Source: a virus. From it: a stretch of 22,576 nucleotides of DNA. Location of the stretch: IMG/VR virus record IMGVR_UViG_3300028374_000068, positions 1-22,576 of that record; one strand, given 5' to 3'. The notes under the pieces were generated by a model. It had not been told where the DNA came from, ran no database searches, and was given only the letters and a program-made list of their open reading frames with translations. Both the position numbers and the translations under genes were made by a program. Positions 13,830-22,363 of the stretch are shown one piece after another (the stretch's first letter is position 1; every line of letters begins with the position of its first letter).

Positions 13830-16800
13830 TTATGTTTTATTTACTATCGTATCTGAAATTGTGCCCGATAATGAAGCTCCATCGATATAACCATTATTAT
13901 TATTACTTATAACAGAAGTAACCGAGGCGGAACAGTTGTTGATATATCCAGCATTCGAATTTCTTAAAATAACACCGTTATTATTATTATCTTTAATATC
14001 ACCGTTATTTACATTAGAAATAATATTACCATTGTTTAAATTTGAACTAATATTACCATTGTTTGAATTACTATTAATATTTGTTACATTTTCTGTATTA
14101 TTTCCAATATAATCAAGATTTGAATTTAAATTTATATCACCAGCGTTTTCATTATCATTTATATCACCAGCGTTCGAATTTGATTCTATATCACCAGCGT
14201 TCGAATTTGAATCAATGTCACCAGCGTTCGAATTACCTATAATGTTTATATTTGAGTTATTCTGTATATGGCTGGTATTTGAATTACTAGATATAGTCCC
14301 AATGTTGGAGTTTTGAATTATTCTCCCATTGTTGGAGTTTTGAATTATTCTCCCATCGTTCGAATTTGAATTAATCTCTCCACTGTTTGAATTACTTTCT
14401 ATAACACTAGTATTTGAATTGTTATTAATCTCTCCACTGTTTGAATTTGAATTAATAGATGAATCATTCGCGTTACTCTGAATATCTCCAAGATTCGAGT
14501 TACTAGATATATCATTAGTATTTAAATTATTCAAAATAATACCAAGATTTGAATTATTCTGAATAATACCAAGATTTGAATTATTCTGAATATACCCATT
14601 ATTTGAATTATTATAAATAGAACCATCATTTGAATTATTATGAATATACCCATCATTTGAATTATTATAAATAGAACCATCATTTGAATTATTATAAATA
14701 ATACCACTATTATCATTATTATAAATAGAACCAAGATTTGAATTATCATAAATAGAACCAAGATTTGAATTATCATAAATAGAACCACTATTTAAATTAT
14801 TATAAATAGAACCAGTATTTGAATTATTATTAATACTACCATTATTTGAATTATTATAAATAGAACCAAGATTTGAATTACTAGAAATATTACCACCGTA
14901 ATTATTATAAATACCATAACATTTATTTCTGTAAATCTTATCATCATTCCAATCAGTTATGTCCAACATATTAAGATATGTACTCACATCTGTTAATGTT
15001 TCAACTCCAATTAAATCATTACCCTTTAAATCCCTTTGATTAGATACAAAATCATCATCAAAATCATATCCAATTGAAAAATAACAATCTTCATATCTAC
15101 CATCAGTATCATTAACTAAATCCCAACCTGTACCATCTATAATATCTTGAACAGTTGTTCCACCGTCAGCACCAGTTGTGTCTCTTTTCCATAATTTACC
15201 ACCCCAAATAACATAATAAATATCACCACCTATAAAATCATCTGAATTTGGAACGGAACCTTGTGCAGTTGTCTGTCCATATATACCAAGATATACACTA
15301 TCGAAAAATCCAGTAATTGTTTGTGGTGTATAGTAAGTTGTTAAAGGACACCTCATCATCCTAGCAGCACCTGTAGCCAAGTTATCTGTAGCCAACGCTC
15401 TTGTCCATATATCTCTATCTGTGATATGATATGTTGAACCTGTGTCCAAATCAGCATTTGATTTTAAAGTAACTAAATCAGCATATAATATTTCAGTGAA
15501 TTTTTCATTATTTACTATATTCGTAACGTTTGTGAAATCTAAAGTAGTAGTATTAAAATCTAAAGTATTTGCTTGTATATCTATATTACCATCATTACTC
15601 GCATCGAAAGTTATACCAGCATCGAACGACTCAGTATATCCATCAGCAACATAATTATCAGCAACAAATTCTGATTGATAAGTCATACCTACCTTGGTGA
15701 AATCAACTTCACCTATATTAACCTTTTCTCCTAAATTAACATCTCCTATAAGTGCATTATATTCTTCTGATGCAATCTTATTTGTACCAACAACCAACTT
15801 ATTATCTAAACCACCATCTGATGATTTATTACCAATAATCATTGACGAACCATTTATCGTATTATTATCACCAATTATATTCCCTTTACTATTAGATTGA
15901 GCTGTATTATTTTTACCTTTAAAATCAACATCTGACCCAACAACGATTGTGTTATTAGTAATCATCCTTGTCTCTTTACCTTTTACCCAAGGAGAAACTA
16001 CCCAAGGGTTAGAAGGATTTGGTTTAGTCGGAGGATGTACAATTCTATTGACATCAATACTTAAACCATCATCGACTGTCACTAATTCAACTTTTGTTAA
16101 AGAGTTGCTATTTGCATCATAATCAACTATTTTATTAACATTATACCAGGAGTCATTGATGAATATTCTATCATTATATTTAAAGTTTAATATATCTATA
16201 CTATCTAATTGAAAAAATGCTGTTACTAATTTACCTTTATATAATTGACTTAAACTTCTTCTATGATATAAAGTCCATAAATTATTTTGAGTTATATTCT
16301 CATATTCATTATGAAAGTAAAATTCACAATTACCAAAGTTCAAATCAAATCCTGGATTTACGGGATTATCTTGGTGAGTAATAAGTGGATAAACTCCTTC
16401 CTCAACAGTTGAATAACTACCATCATTTTGCTCAATAAAATAATAACCATCTTTTGTTCCACCATCATATAATAGTCTAATATTATATTCCTCATCTGGC
16501 TTCAAAGCTGGTGTGAACATATCATTACTTTCTCCGTGAAGTGTTGGAGTTGGACTAAAAGTTAATTCAACTTTATCTTCTCCTACATTATATTCATTCA
16601 AATAATCAAAATCATATTCACCATATACATCTCCAATTGCATCAGAATACTGGGTGTTATAAGAATCTTTATCTTTTTTATATGTATATTTCTTCGTCTT
16701 TCCTTGACTTGTAACTAGCCATTGTTGATTAATCTTCTTATTCTTAGCTAATTTTTTAGTCCAATCCTTTTGTTCTCCATCATCATAATATTTATCTCTA

Positions 16801-18314
16801 GTAGTATAGATTAATTTATTGGGTTGTATAGGGTCAATTTCAACTATCAACTTATACATATCAATTACAGACTTAACTATATCTCTTTGTTTAACACCCT
16901 TTGGTATAAATTTATTTAAATGAACTGGTGTTCCAATATCATATTCTAAATCTGGTATAACCGTCATATAAATACTATTGATATTTAAAATAGAACCAAT
17001 ATTCGCCTTAGGTTGATTTCCGTTACTTAACTGATATCTCCATCCGAGTGTTACATTTTCATCATATGGGTTTTGATATGTTTCTGAAATCATAAAATCA
17101 GTCACTTGCTCAGAAACTCCCAATGGAATCGTAAAACTACAATTAGCAATGCCACTATTAATTGAATTATTACCTGGTTGTAATGCATCTTCAGGATTGT
17201 TAAAGTCTGGATTATCTCTTTCTCTAAAATCATTTGATGCTCCATCTAAAGCTTTCCATCCAAATGTTGAATTACCAAGATAATCAATTATTCTATATCT
17301 TAATTCATATCTAATTCTTAATTTATTTAAAACATCACTTCCGACACCTAAAGATTGTATATAAGCTGACGAACTTTCTAAATTATTTAAGAAATGGTCA
17401 AAATCAATCTGGAAGTTAAATGTATATTCTGAATTAACTGCCGCAGTAAATGAATCAGTTGATAAATTAAATTGATTAAATTCATCTTTTGTTTCAATTG
17501 TGAAATTTTCTACACTATCAAATCGTGTGTTAATCCCACCTGGTAAATATTCTTGCCTAAATCCATAATCTTGTTGATGAAAAGTCCCATCCTCAACTAT
17601 AACTTCATAAGTATCTTTCGTCTCCTGTTCAACTTCAAATCCTCCCGTGTATGGAATTAATAATTTATCAATATGTAAATCTTCTAACTCATCAAATTGA
17701 TATTCAAATCCACTTTCTTTGTGAATCGCATCCCAATATGTTTTAAGATATGTAGCTGGCTTGAAGTATTTAACTGCATAATTTGGACTACCACCATTAT
17801 CATAAGGTATGAATTTATATTTATCAGTAACATCATTATTAAAAGTTGCTAATATACTATTCCTGAACAGCAAAGTATATGTTGATGGGTCATAGATATT
17901 TAAATCTGTTAAATCTTTATTTTTAATTGTAGTAAAAAAACTCATTAAATCAGATTTTACTCTACCTGTATATTTAATTTCAGACTCACCATTTGGTAAC
18001 TCACTACCTGTTTTCTCTACATTTATTAATTGAAAGAATCCATTCTCAAAAACATTACTACCATTTTGAATTACATTACAACTAACTTTCTTATTTATAT
18101 CAAATGATGAATTACTTATATTCACATCAAAAGCTTGACCTAATAATATATTAGCATCATTATCACCTATTATAATTATATCTTTTGAATATGCTGATGG
18201 TGTTGAATCTGGTTCTTTTAAATTCTGTATATTGAAATTTAAAGGAAAACTACTTCCCTCCTTAATTGTTAATTTACCAAAACCTTCTAACTGTATCTGT
18301 GTATTATTTCCCAT
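13830..18314 (-). CDS. Giant tail-tip/baseplate protein with Asn-rich repeat adhesin
   Basis: 1494 aa. Residues 1 to about 760 look like the tail-tip/baseplate protein of Bacteroidetes phages (beta-rich, GFGKLTIKEGSSFPLNFNIQ at the start). About 785-865 holds a YadA/Hia-head-like run (NTIVVGS, GNIIGDNNTING, SMIIGN), suggesting a trimeric beta-roll. About 935-1130 holds a YADLVTLKS...GSTYHITDRD module common in phage fibres. About 1140-1486 is a run of some 38 nonapeptides (x-N-N/S-S-N-x-G-x-I), then a short cap. It probably links the tail tip to host receptors. The start overlaps the preceding stop as TAATG. The fusion of a hub-like part and a repeat adhesin in one chain is unusual. Confidence 0.75.
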   Translation of the reverse strand: MGNNTQIQLEGFGKLTIKEGSSFPLNFNIQNLKEPDSTPSAYSKDIIIIGDNDANILLGQAFDVNISNSSFDINKKVSCNVIQNGSNVFENGFFQLINVEKTGSELPNGESEIKYTGRVKSDLMSFFTTIKNKDLTDLNIYDPSTYTLLFRNSILATFNNDVTDKYKFIPYDNGGSPNYAVKYFKPATYLKTYWDAIHKESGFEYQFDELEDLHIDKLLIPYTGGFEVEQETKDTYEVIVEDGTFHQQDYGFRQEYLPGGINTRFDSVENFTIETKDEFNQFNLSTDSFTAAVNSEYTFNFQIDFDHFLNNLESSSAYIQSLGVGSDVLNKLRIRYELRYRIIDYLGNSTFGWKALDGASNDFRERDNPDFNNPEDALQPGNNSINSGIANCSFTIPLGVSEQVTDFMISETYQNPYDENVTLGWRYQLSNGNQPKANIGSILNINSIYMTVIPDLEYDIGTPVHLNKFIPKGVKQRDIVKSVIDMYKLIVEIDPIQPNKLIYTTRDKYYDDGEQKDWTKKLAKNKKINQQWLVTSQGKTKKYTYKKDKDSYNTQYSDAIGDVYGEYDFDYLNEYNVGEDKVELTFSPTPTLHGESNDMFTPALKPDEEYNIRLLYDGGTKDGYYFIEQNDGSYSTVEEGVYPLITHQDNPVNPGFDLNFGNCEFYFHNEYENITQNNLWTLYHRRSLSQLYKGKLVTAFFQLDSIDILNFKYNDRIFINDSWYNVNKIVDYDANSNSLTKVELVTVDDGLSIDVNRIVHPPTKPNPSNPWVVSPWVKGKETRMITNNTIVVGSDVDFKGKNNTAQSNSKGNIIGDNNTINGSSMIIGNKSSDGGLDNKLVVGTNKIASEEYNALIGDVNLGEKVNIGEVDFTKVGMTYQSEFVADNYVADGYTESFDAGITFDASNDGNIDIQANTLDFNTTTLDFTNVTNIVNNEKFTEILYADLVTLKSNADLDTGSTYHITDRDIWTRALATDNLATGAARMMRCPLTTYYTPQTITGFFDSVYLGIYGQTTAQGSVPNSDDFIGGDIYYVIWGGKLWKRDTTGADGGTTVQDIIDGTGWDLVNDTDGRYEDCYFSIGYDFDDDFVSNQRDLKGNDLIGVETLTDVSTYLNMLDITDWNDDKIYRNKCYGIYNNYGGNISSNSNLGSIYNNSNNGSINNNSNTGSIYNNLNSGSIYDNSNLGSIYDNSNLGSIYNNDNSGIIYNNSNDGSIYNNSNDGYIHNNSNDGSIYNNSNNGYIQNNSNLGIIQNNSNLGIILNNLNTNDISSNSNLGDIQSNANDSSINSNSNSGEINNNSNTSVIESNSNSGEINSNSNDGRIIQNSNNGRIIQNSNIGTISSNSNTSHIQNNSNINIIGNSNAGDIDSNSNAGDIESNSNAGDINDNENAGDINLNSNLDYIGNNTENVTNINSNSNNGNISSNLNNGNIISNVNNGDIKDNNNNGVILRNSNAGYINNCSASVTSVISNNNNGYIDGASLSGTISDTIVNKT
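13857..14896 (-). repeat. About 38 degenerate 27-bp tandem repeats encoding nonapeptides
   Basis: Period 27 bp (9 aa). Neighbouring units at about 14600-14880 are nearly identical, while those at 13860-14300 are more divergent. A few units have 8, 10 or 11 residues, breaking the register near the C-terminal end. This is coding DNA, not a CRISPR array. Confidence 0.85.
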
Positions 18315-19852
18315 TATATGTTTATACTTTCTTTATTACTTAATGTAATTTTTACTTTATACTTTTTCTGCTCATACCAACCATCTTTCTTTATCTCTAC
18401 CGAGTCAGTTTTCATAACACAACTATAATAGTCTCCTCCTAACTTAACTAAAGTAACAGGACTCTCTATTACATTATGAAAGAACAAACTCTCCTCCGTA
18501 TTTAAATAATCAGTCTGTAATTCAAACGACCTACTGTAATTTGAATTATAAACCCCTATACCACCATCATCTAAATTATATGAATATAACTCTCCTGAAT
18601 CATATGCGGGAACACTTGAAGTATCTAACCCTCCTAAATAGGACGTATATTCACTTCTCTTAACGTTATGTGTCTCTACTGCTCTCCCATTAAATTGAAA
18701 AGGTATAAAGCTACCAAACTTATCCATAAATAATAATTCTACTCTATCAATAGAATGACACTCTCTGTCTATATAAACTCTTTTCGTTTCTGATAATGCA
18801 ATTGCATCTCTATCTATTATAGTAAATTCATACCATTTAGTAGTTGAAGTTACAATAGGTCCTCCAGTTCCCCAATCAGTTCGTGTTGGACTAAAATCAA
18901 ATCCTTGTATATTAGTTTCTAATGCTGGTGAAAAGGAATATGTTGAATCATCACCAGCATCATTCTCAAAGTAAATAACATCAGCAGTAGTTAAAATATC
19001 AACTCCATAACACATCCATTGTAAAAATAATGTTGAATCTGGTCTTATCTTATAGTTATCATACATCTGTGTTAAAAACTTCTCATCAGTATCATTACCA
19101 GATATCATATTATAGTCTGAATTATCATAACTTAACCAATCTTTTTTAGATAAAGCAGTGTTGAAAATTACTTGGTCTTGTATATTATAATCATTTAAAA
19201 ATCTTGATTTTCTATTATCAGAATATCTAGTAGTTCCACCATTTGAATTACCAGATATATAAGGTAAGTCTAAAACTATAACCCATTCAGCACCACTTGA
19301 GCCTTGCTCATACACATCCAATATAGTATGCACACCTGTGATTGGAGCAGCATCATCTGAATCATTTGTTCGTGTAATAAATATACTATCACCTGGCGAA
19401 TATCCTGGCACTTCAGTAACATCATTATTATAAATCATCGTCTTTGCCCCTGGTGTTGTATTAATGGCTGGGTCATTATAATTTGGCCAATTACCTACTC
19501 CAGCATAACCCATATCAATCCAATCCCAATTTTCATAATACTCTTCACCTATTTCTAATTCATATTCTAAATAAGATTTATCAGCATCATATACATCACC
19601 ATCTATATTATCAAAATCTAAATTATAACTAACATAATTAGATAGTTCTCTATTTAAATTTAATATTCCATAATTATTATCAATATCTGGGATTAGGGTC
19701 TTTTCAAATAATATCTGACCTGATGAATTCTTAATAACAGCGATATATCTAAACCCTTCTTCTGTTTTGTTATCGCTATCAAAGTAATATACTACTGGAT
19801 TATACGCTGGGTTTATTGCGAATTGTGGTCCTCCTACTTTTGTTATTGACAT
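18314..19852 (-). CDS. Tail-tip/baseplate structural protein
   Basis: 512 aa, beta-rich, starting MSITKVGGPQFAINPAYNPVVYYFDSDN. This start (INPAYNPVVYYF) is like that of a large structural protein just upstream of the tail-tip gene in Bacteroidetes phages. The segments DWIDMGYAGVGNWPNY and ETHNVKRSEYTSYLGG have no clear enzymatic motif. It probably packs with the giant protein at the tail tip. Promoter copy 6 with a hairpin leader lies upstream, and its stop overlaps the next start as TAATG, so both are likely made from one mRNA. Confidence 0.6.
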   Translation of the reverse strand: MSITKVGGPQFAINPAYNPVVYYFDSDNKTEEGFRYIAVIKNSSGQILFEKTLIPDIDNNYGILNLNRELSNYVSYNLDFDNIDGDVYDADKSYLEYELEIGEEYYENWDWIDMGYAGVGNWPNYNDPAINTTPGAKTMIYNNDVTEVPGYSPGDSIFITRTNDSDDAAPITGVHTILDVYEQGSSGAEWVIVLDLPYISGNSNGGTTRYSDNRKSRFLNDYNIQDQVIFNTALSKKDWLSYDNSDYNMISGNDTDEKFLTQMYDNYKIRPDSTLFLQWMCYGVDILTTADVIYFENDAGDDSTYSFSPALETNIQGFDFSPTRTDWGTGGPIVTSTTKWYEFTIIDRDAIALSETKRVYIDRECHSIDRVELLFMDKFGSFIPFQFNGRAVETHNVKRSEYTSYLGGLDTSSVPAYDSGELYSYNLDDGGIGVYNSNYSRSFELQTDYLNTEESLFFHNVIESPVTLVKLGGDYYSCVMKTDSVEIKKDGWYEQKKYKVKITLSNKESINI

Positions 19853-19880
19853 AATGATTTTTATATTTTTATATAAGTTA

Positions 19881-19898
19881 TCTGATTTCTATATCAGA
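19881..19898 (-). promoter_or_regulatory. 5'-leader hairpin before the tail-tip genes
   Basis: Perfect inverted repeat TCTGAT (19881-19886) and ATCAGA (19893-19898) with a 6-nt loop, five bases after the predicted transcript start of promoter copy 6. The sequence around it (GGAATTCTGATATAGAAATC on the minus strand) is shared with copies 1 and 4. Confidence 0.45.
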
Positions 19899-19903
19899 AT
19901 TCC

Positions 19904-19917
19904 TATAGGTTAATGTA
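19904..19917 (-). promoter_or_regulatory. Late promoter motif copy 6 (tail-tip genes)
   Basis: Minus-strand TACATTAACCTATA followed by GGAATTC, 51 nt before the ATG at 19852. With copy 4 this is the closest to a T7-like TATA-GG start. Confidence 0.68.
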
Positions 19918-19935
19918 GGTTATAGTTATATATTT

Positions 19936-20316
19936 TTAGACCTTATAAGTTGCTTTACTTACATTCTTACCTTTTAATTTAGATACTAAATCTTCCTCTA
20001 ACACAGCAGCATATAAACCCTCTAAAGCAGCATTCACATCAGGACTTTTAATAGCTTCCTCTCTTACCCTACGTTCCCCATATTTCTTATTACTTCCCCA
20101 TCCGTTCTCAACATACTTCAAATACTCTTGACTCTTTATATTCAACTCTACGTCCAACGTATCGGTGTTTAATGTTATACTAACAAGTTCGGTAGTTTTT
20201 AACATAAGTCCAGTATCTATCGGTGTCTTTGAAAATTCTCTATCAACATTCTTAATAGTCTGTTTTAATTGATAATTTAATATATTCTTTAATTCTGTTA
20301 ATTTCTTCTGTATCAT
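19936..20316 (-). CDS. Tail completion / HK97 gp10-like protein candidate
   Basis: 126 aa, helical N-terminus (MIQKKLTELKNILNYQLKQT), then FSKTPIDTGLMLKTTELVSI and YLKYVENGWGSNKKYGERRV. The P-x-DTG-x-L start of a helix-strand unit followed by Y-xx-YVE-x-G is the pattern of gp10-type tail completion (head-tail joining) proteins. These cap the tail tube where it meets the head. It is placed with tail genes but away from the portal. The match is by motif only. Confidence 0.5.
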   Translation of the reverse strand: MIQKKLTELKNILNYQLKQTIKNVDREFSKTPIDTGLMLKTTELVSITLNTDTLDVELNIKSQEYLKYVENGWGSNKKYGERRVREEAIKSPDVNAALEGLYAAVLEEDLVSKLKGKNVSKATYKV

Positions 20317-20362
20317 TATATTTTATATTATATTTTATACATCTATAATCATCTTCTTCAAT

Positions 20363-20428
20363 TCAGTGTTGATTACTCGTGTTGTGGTTCGTTCCAAGTC
20401 TCCTAATTAATTTTACTTCTACACTCAT
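20363..20428 (-). CDS. 21-codon ORF coupled to the membrane protein gene
   Basis: Short ORF starting MSVEVKLIRRLGTN. Its ATG overlaps the stop of the membrane protein gene as ATGA, as at other junctions in this module, which is the only reason to list it. No family or motif. The 46 nt between it and the gp10-like gene hold nothing recognisable. Confidence 0.25.
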   Translation of the reverse strand: MSVEVKLIRRLGTNHNTSNQH

Positions 20429-20913
20429 TTTACTAATAATAATACCAAGACTGCAACAGAAATTACAGTCGTTAATATGGCAATGAATATATTCTTCCTA
20501 TTATTCTTCTTATTTTCTACTATTTCCAAATCTTTTAATTCCAATTTTGAAACATACCTCACCTCTTTTACTTGGAGGTTTCTTATAATCGTATCCTTAT
20601 ATTGAATCTCAACATCTTTTAAATCAATCAACGTGTCTTGCTGCTTAATTATGGTGTCACGAATGTCAGGTTCAATGTCCTTTATATTTAAACGTGACAT
20701 ATTCGTGTCTATTTCTATTTCCAATGGCTGAATACTATTTGACTGTAAAGTGTCTATCGTGAAGAAGTGTGTATCATTCTCGCCTGTTAATGAATCAATC
20801 TCAATAGTTAATTTCTCTTGTTTATATTCATAGTCATGACTACTTGAATCACATTTACCTATTAATAATATAAGTATAATACCAAGTAAAATATATGATA
20901 TCCATTTATTCAT
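20425..20913 (-). CDS. Double-anchored envelope protein, spanin-like candidate
   Basis: 162 aa. It has an N-terminal hydrophobic segment (about 5-21) ending LLIGKC22, a periplasmic-type middle of about 115 residues rich in Asp, Ile and Lys with coiled-coil tendency (DTIIKQQDTLIDLKD), and a C-terminal membrane segment (about 144-161). A lipobox-like N-end with a C-terminal membrane helix is the layout of unimolecular spanins, which fuse the inner and outer membranes at lysis. Lys before the cysteine is against lipid processing, so two plain membrane anchors are the alternative. The start overlaps the previous stop as ATGA. Confidence 0.5.
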   Translation of the reverse strand: MNKWISYILLGIILILLIGKCDSSSHDYEYKQEKLTIEIDSLTGENDTHFFTIDTLQSNSIQPLEIEIDTNMSRLNIKDIEPDIRDTIIKQQDTLIDLKDVEIQYKDTIIRNLQVKEVRYVSKLELKDLEIVENKKNNRKNIFIAILTTVISVAVLVLLLVK

Positions 20914-21119
20914 TCCACATCTCTATCTAATTTTAACATCATTCTCATATCCTCCAATTCCCTAGCTTCTTCCCAATCAAGAAAATCTTGTGGTGGCTCA
21001 TCATACCATTTCCACCCATCAATCATTTCACCTTTATTATCAGAATTCAATAATATATCATTCGGAAGATGTATATTTAAACCTTTATTCCATTTTCCAT
21101 TTTCTTCTTTATACCACAT
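20910..21119 (-). CDS. Small acidic phage protein, unknown
   Basis: 69 aa, Trp- and Asp/Glu-rich, with MIDGWKWYDEPPQDFLDWEEARELED in the second half, written in two parts: MIDGWKWYDEPP, then QDFLDWEEARE. Such W-W-DEPP sequences are seen in small proteins next to fibre genes, possibly fibre assembly factors; this is loose. It lies 19 nt after the fibre gene and overlaps the membrane protein gene by 4 nt (ATGA). Confidence 0.5.
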   Translation of the reverse strand: MWYKEENGKWNKGLNIHLPNDILLNSDNKGEMIDGWKWYDEPPQDFLDWEEARELEDMRMMLKLDRDVE

Positions 21120-21138
21120 ATCTTATAATTATTATTTT

Positions 21139-22359
21139 TTATGTTATCACTGTCCAACCCTTCGTAGTTGCTATTGTTGTATCACAAGTTGCTGAACCTG
21201 GATTATCACTTACATTTACTGTTTGAGTCCCAGCCGCTGTTCCTAAAGAAGTGAACCAAGCATTTATTGCAGTCGCATCTAAATTATTTGGACTAGCATC
21301 TAAACTAACTGTTAAATTTGGTGTTATTAATCTTGTTACATTACCCGCAGAATTTCCAAATAAATCATTTGCGATTGTACAATTACTCAAATCAGTAAAT
21401 TCAACATCGGTCATCTTACAATTTCTCAACATATAATCTATTCTAGTTACATTTGGCGCATCAATTATTCCAATACCTTCAATTAAAGCAGCTCCTACCG
21501 TACCACCGAATAAATAATTAATTTCGGTTGCGTCTGGTAAAGTTACATTACCCACTTTATACATATTACAATGTATATTCAACGATGTAATATCTACTAA
21601 TCCAGGTAAATTCAAATCACCAAATTCACATCTCGCACTATCCCTAGCCATTGATGATAATCCAACTAAATTACTATTATTGATTGATGGGAAAACCAAT
21701 CTTGCTGTTGATAATGCACCGACACTTGTAAAAATATTATCTGAACCTTGAGTTATATAATTAAACATATCAGAAGGTACATCTAATTTAGATAAAGAAA
21801 AACAATGTCGTAAACCCCTAGTGAATCCATAATCACTTAATGGATATTTAGTGGATATTCTTTCAACTAACGGACAATATCTAGCCCCTGACCCAAATGA
21901 AAATGAATAACTATTAGCTAATGAACTATCAGTTGATGTACCATTTACTCTAAATACTACATCTAACCAGTAAGAAGGTCCCGTGTCAAATGGTGGTTTA
22001 GCATCCATTCGAAAATAAGATTGATATGATGAATTATCACTTGTGACTTCAACAAGAACTGTTTTATAATTACCTCCGTTTCGATGCACTAAAATTGGTC
22101 CAGGTATTGTTGCGTAATCATATACATTATAATAATTTGTAGATGATGGGCTTAATATACCTGTTTCTGTATTACCATCTCCCCAATCAATATCACTAAC
22201 TCCGAAAACTAACATTGATGCTACATTATATTCATCTTCAAATACCGCATAAACACCATACATTTTATTATCTAAACCATTATCTAATGGTATCTGTGCC
22301 CATTGTGGATTTCTTATCCATTCATTTGGGTCTATTGCTTTAAAATATTTATCACTCAT
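21139..22359 (-). CDS. LRR-like tail fibre / receptor-binding protein candidate
   Basis: 406 aa. The N-terminal part has a PKD-like motif (DIDWGDGNTETG, about 55-66) in a beta domain. About 150-340 is a series of degenerate leucine-rich-like strands of BspA/DUF285 type with recurring L-P-x-x-x-x-I and xCxMxxV patterns. The C-terminal NLDATAINAWFTSLGT... and CDTTIATTKGWTVIT is a closing module I recall in LRR-type surface proteins of Bacteroidetes phages. It probably binds a cell-surface receptor. No enzymatic motif is seen. It starts 4 nt after the previous stop codon. Confidence 0.65.
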   Translation of the reverse strand: MSDKYFKAIDPNEWIRNPQWAQIPLDNGLDNKMYGVYAVFEDEYNVASMLVFGVSDIDWGDGNTETGILSPSSTNYYNVYDYATIPGPILVHRNGGNYKTVLVEVTSDNSSYQSYFRMDAKPPFDTGPSYWLDVVFRVNGTSTDSSLANSYSFSFGSGARYCPLVERISTKYPLSDYGFTRGLRHCFSLSKLDVPSDMFNYITQGSDNIFTSVGALSTARLVFPSINNSNLVGLSSMARDSARCEFGDLNLPGLVDITSLNIHCNMYKVGNVTLPDATEINYLFGGTVGAALIEGIGIIDAPNVTRIDYMLRNCKMTDVEFTDLSNCTIANDLFGNSAGNVTRLITPNLTVSLDASPNNLDATAINAWFTSLGTAAGTQTVNVSDNPGSATCDTTIATTKGWTVIT

Positions 22360-22363
22360 AATA

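Noticed and set aside
14531-14788. Second minus-strand frame encoding a hydrophobic Ile/Leu/Met repeat protein (85 aa)
   Set aside because: It is an out-of-frame reading of the 27-bp repeats inside the giant tail protein gene.
13857-14896. Regular 27-bp repeats resembling a CRISPR array
   Set aside because: The repeats are in frame within a long ORF, degenerate at third positions, without unique spacers, and there are no cas genes.
14992-15002. TGTTAATGTTT as another promoter copy
   Set aside because: It differs in the last core base, lies within the giant gene and has no TATA-like end or gene start after it.
18336-18350. ACTTAATGTAAT near the end of the 18314-19852 gene as another promoter copy
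   Set aside because: It lacks the GTTAATGTA core and lies within codons for VKITLSNK; the next gene is already coupled by TAATG.
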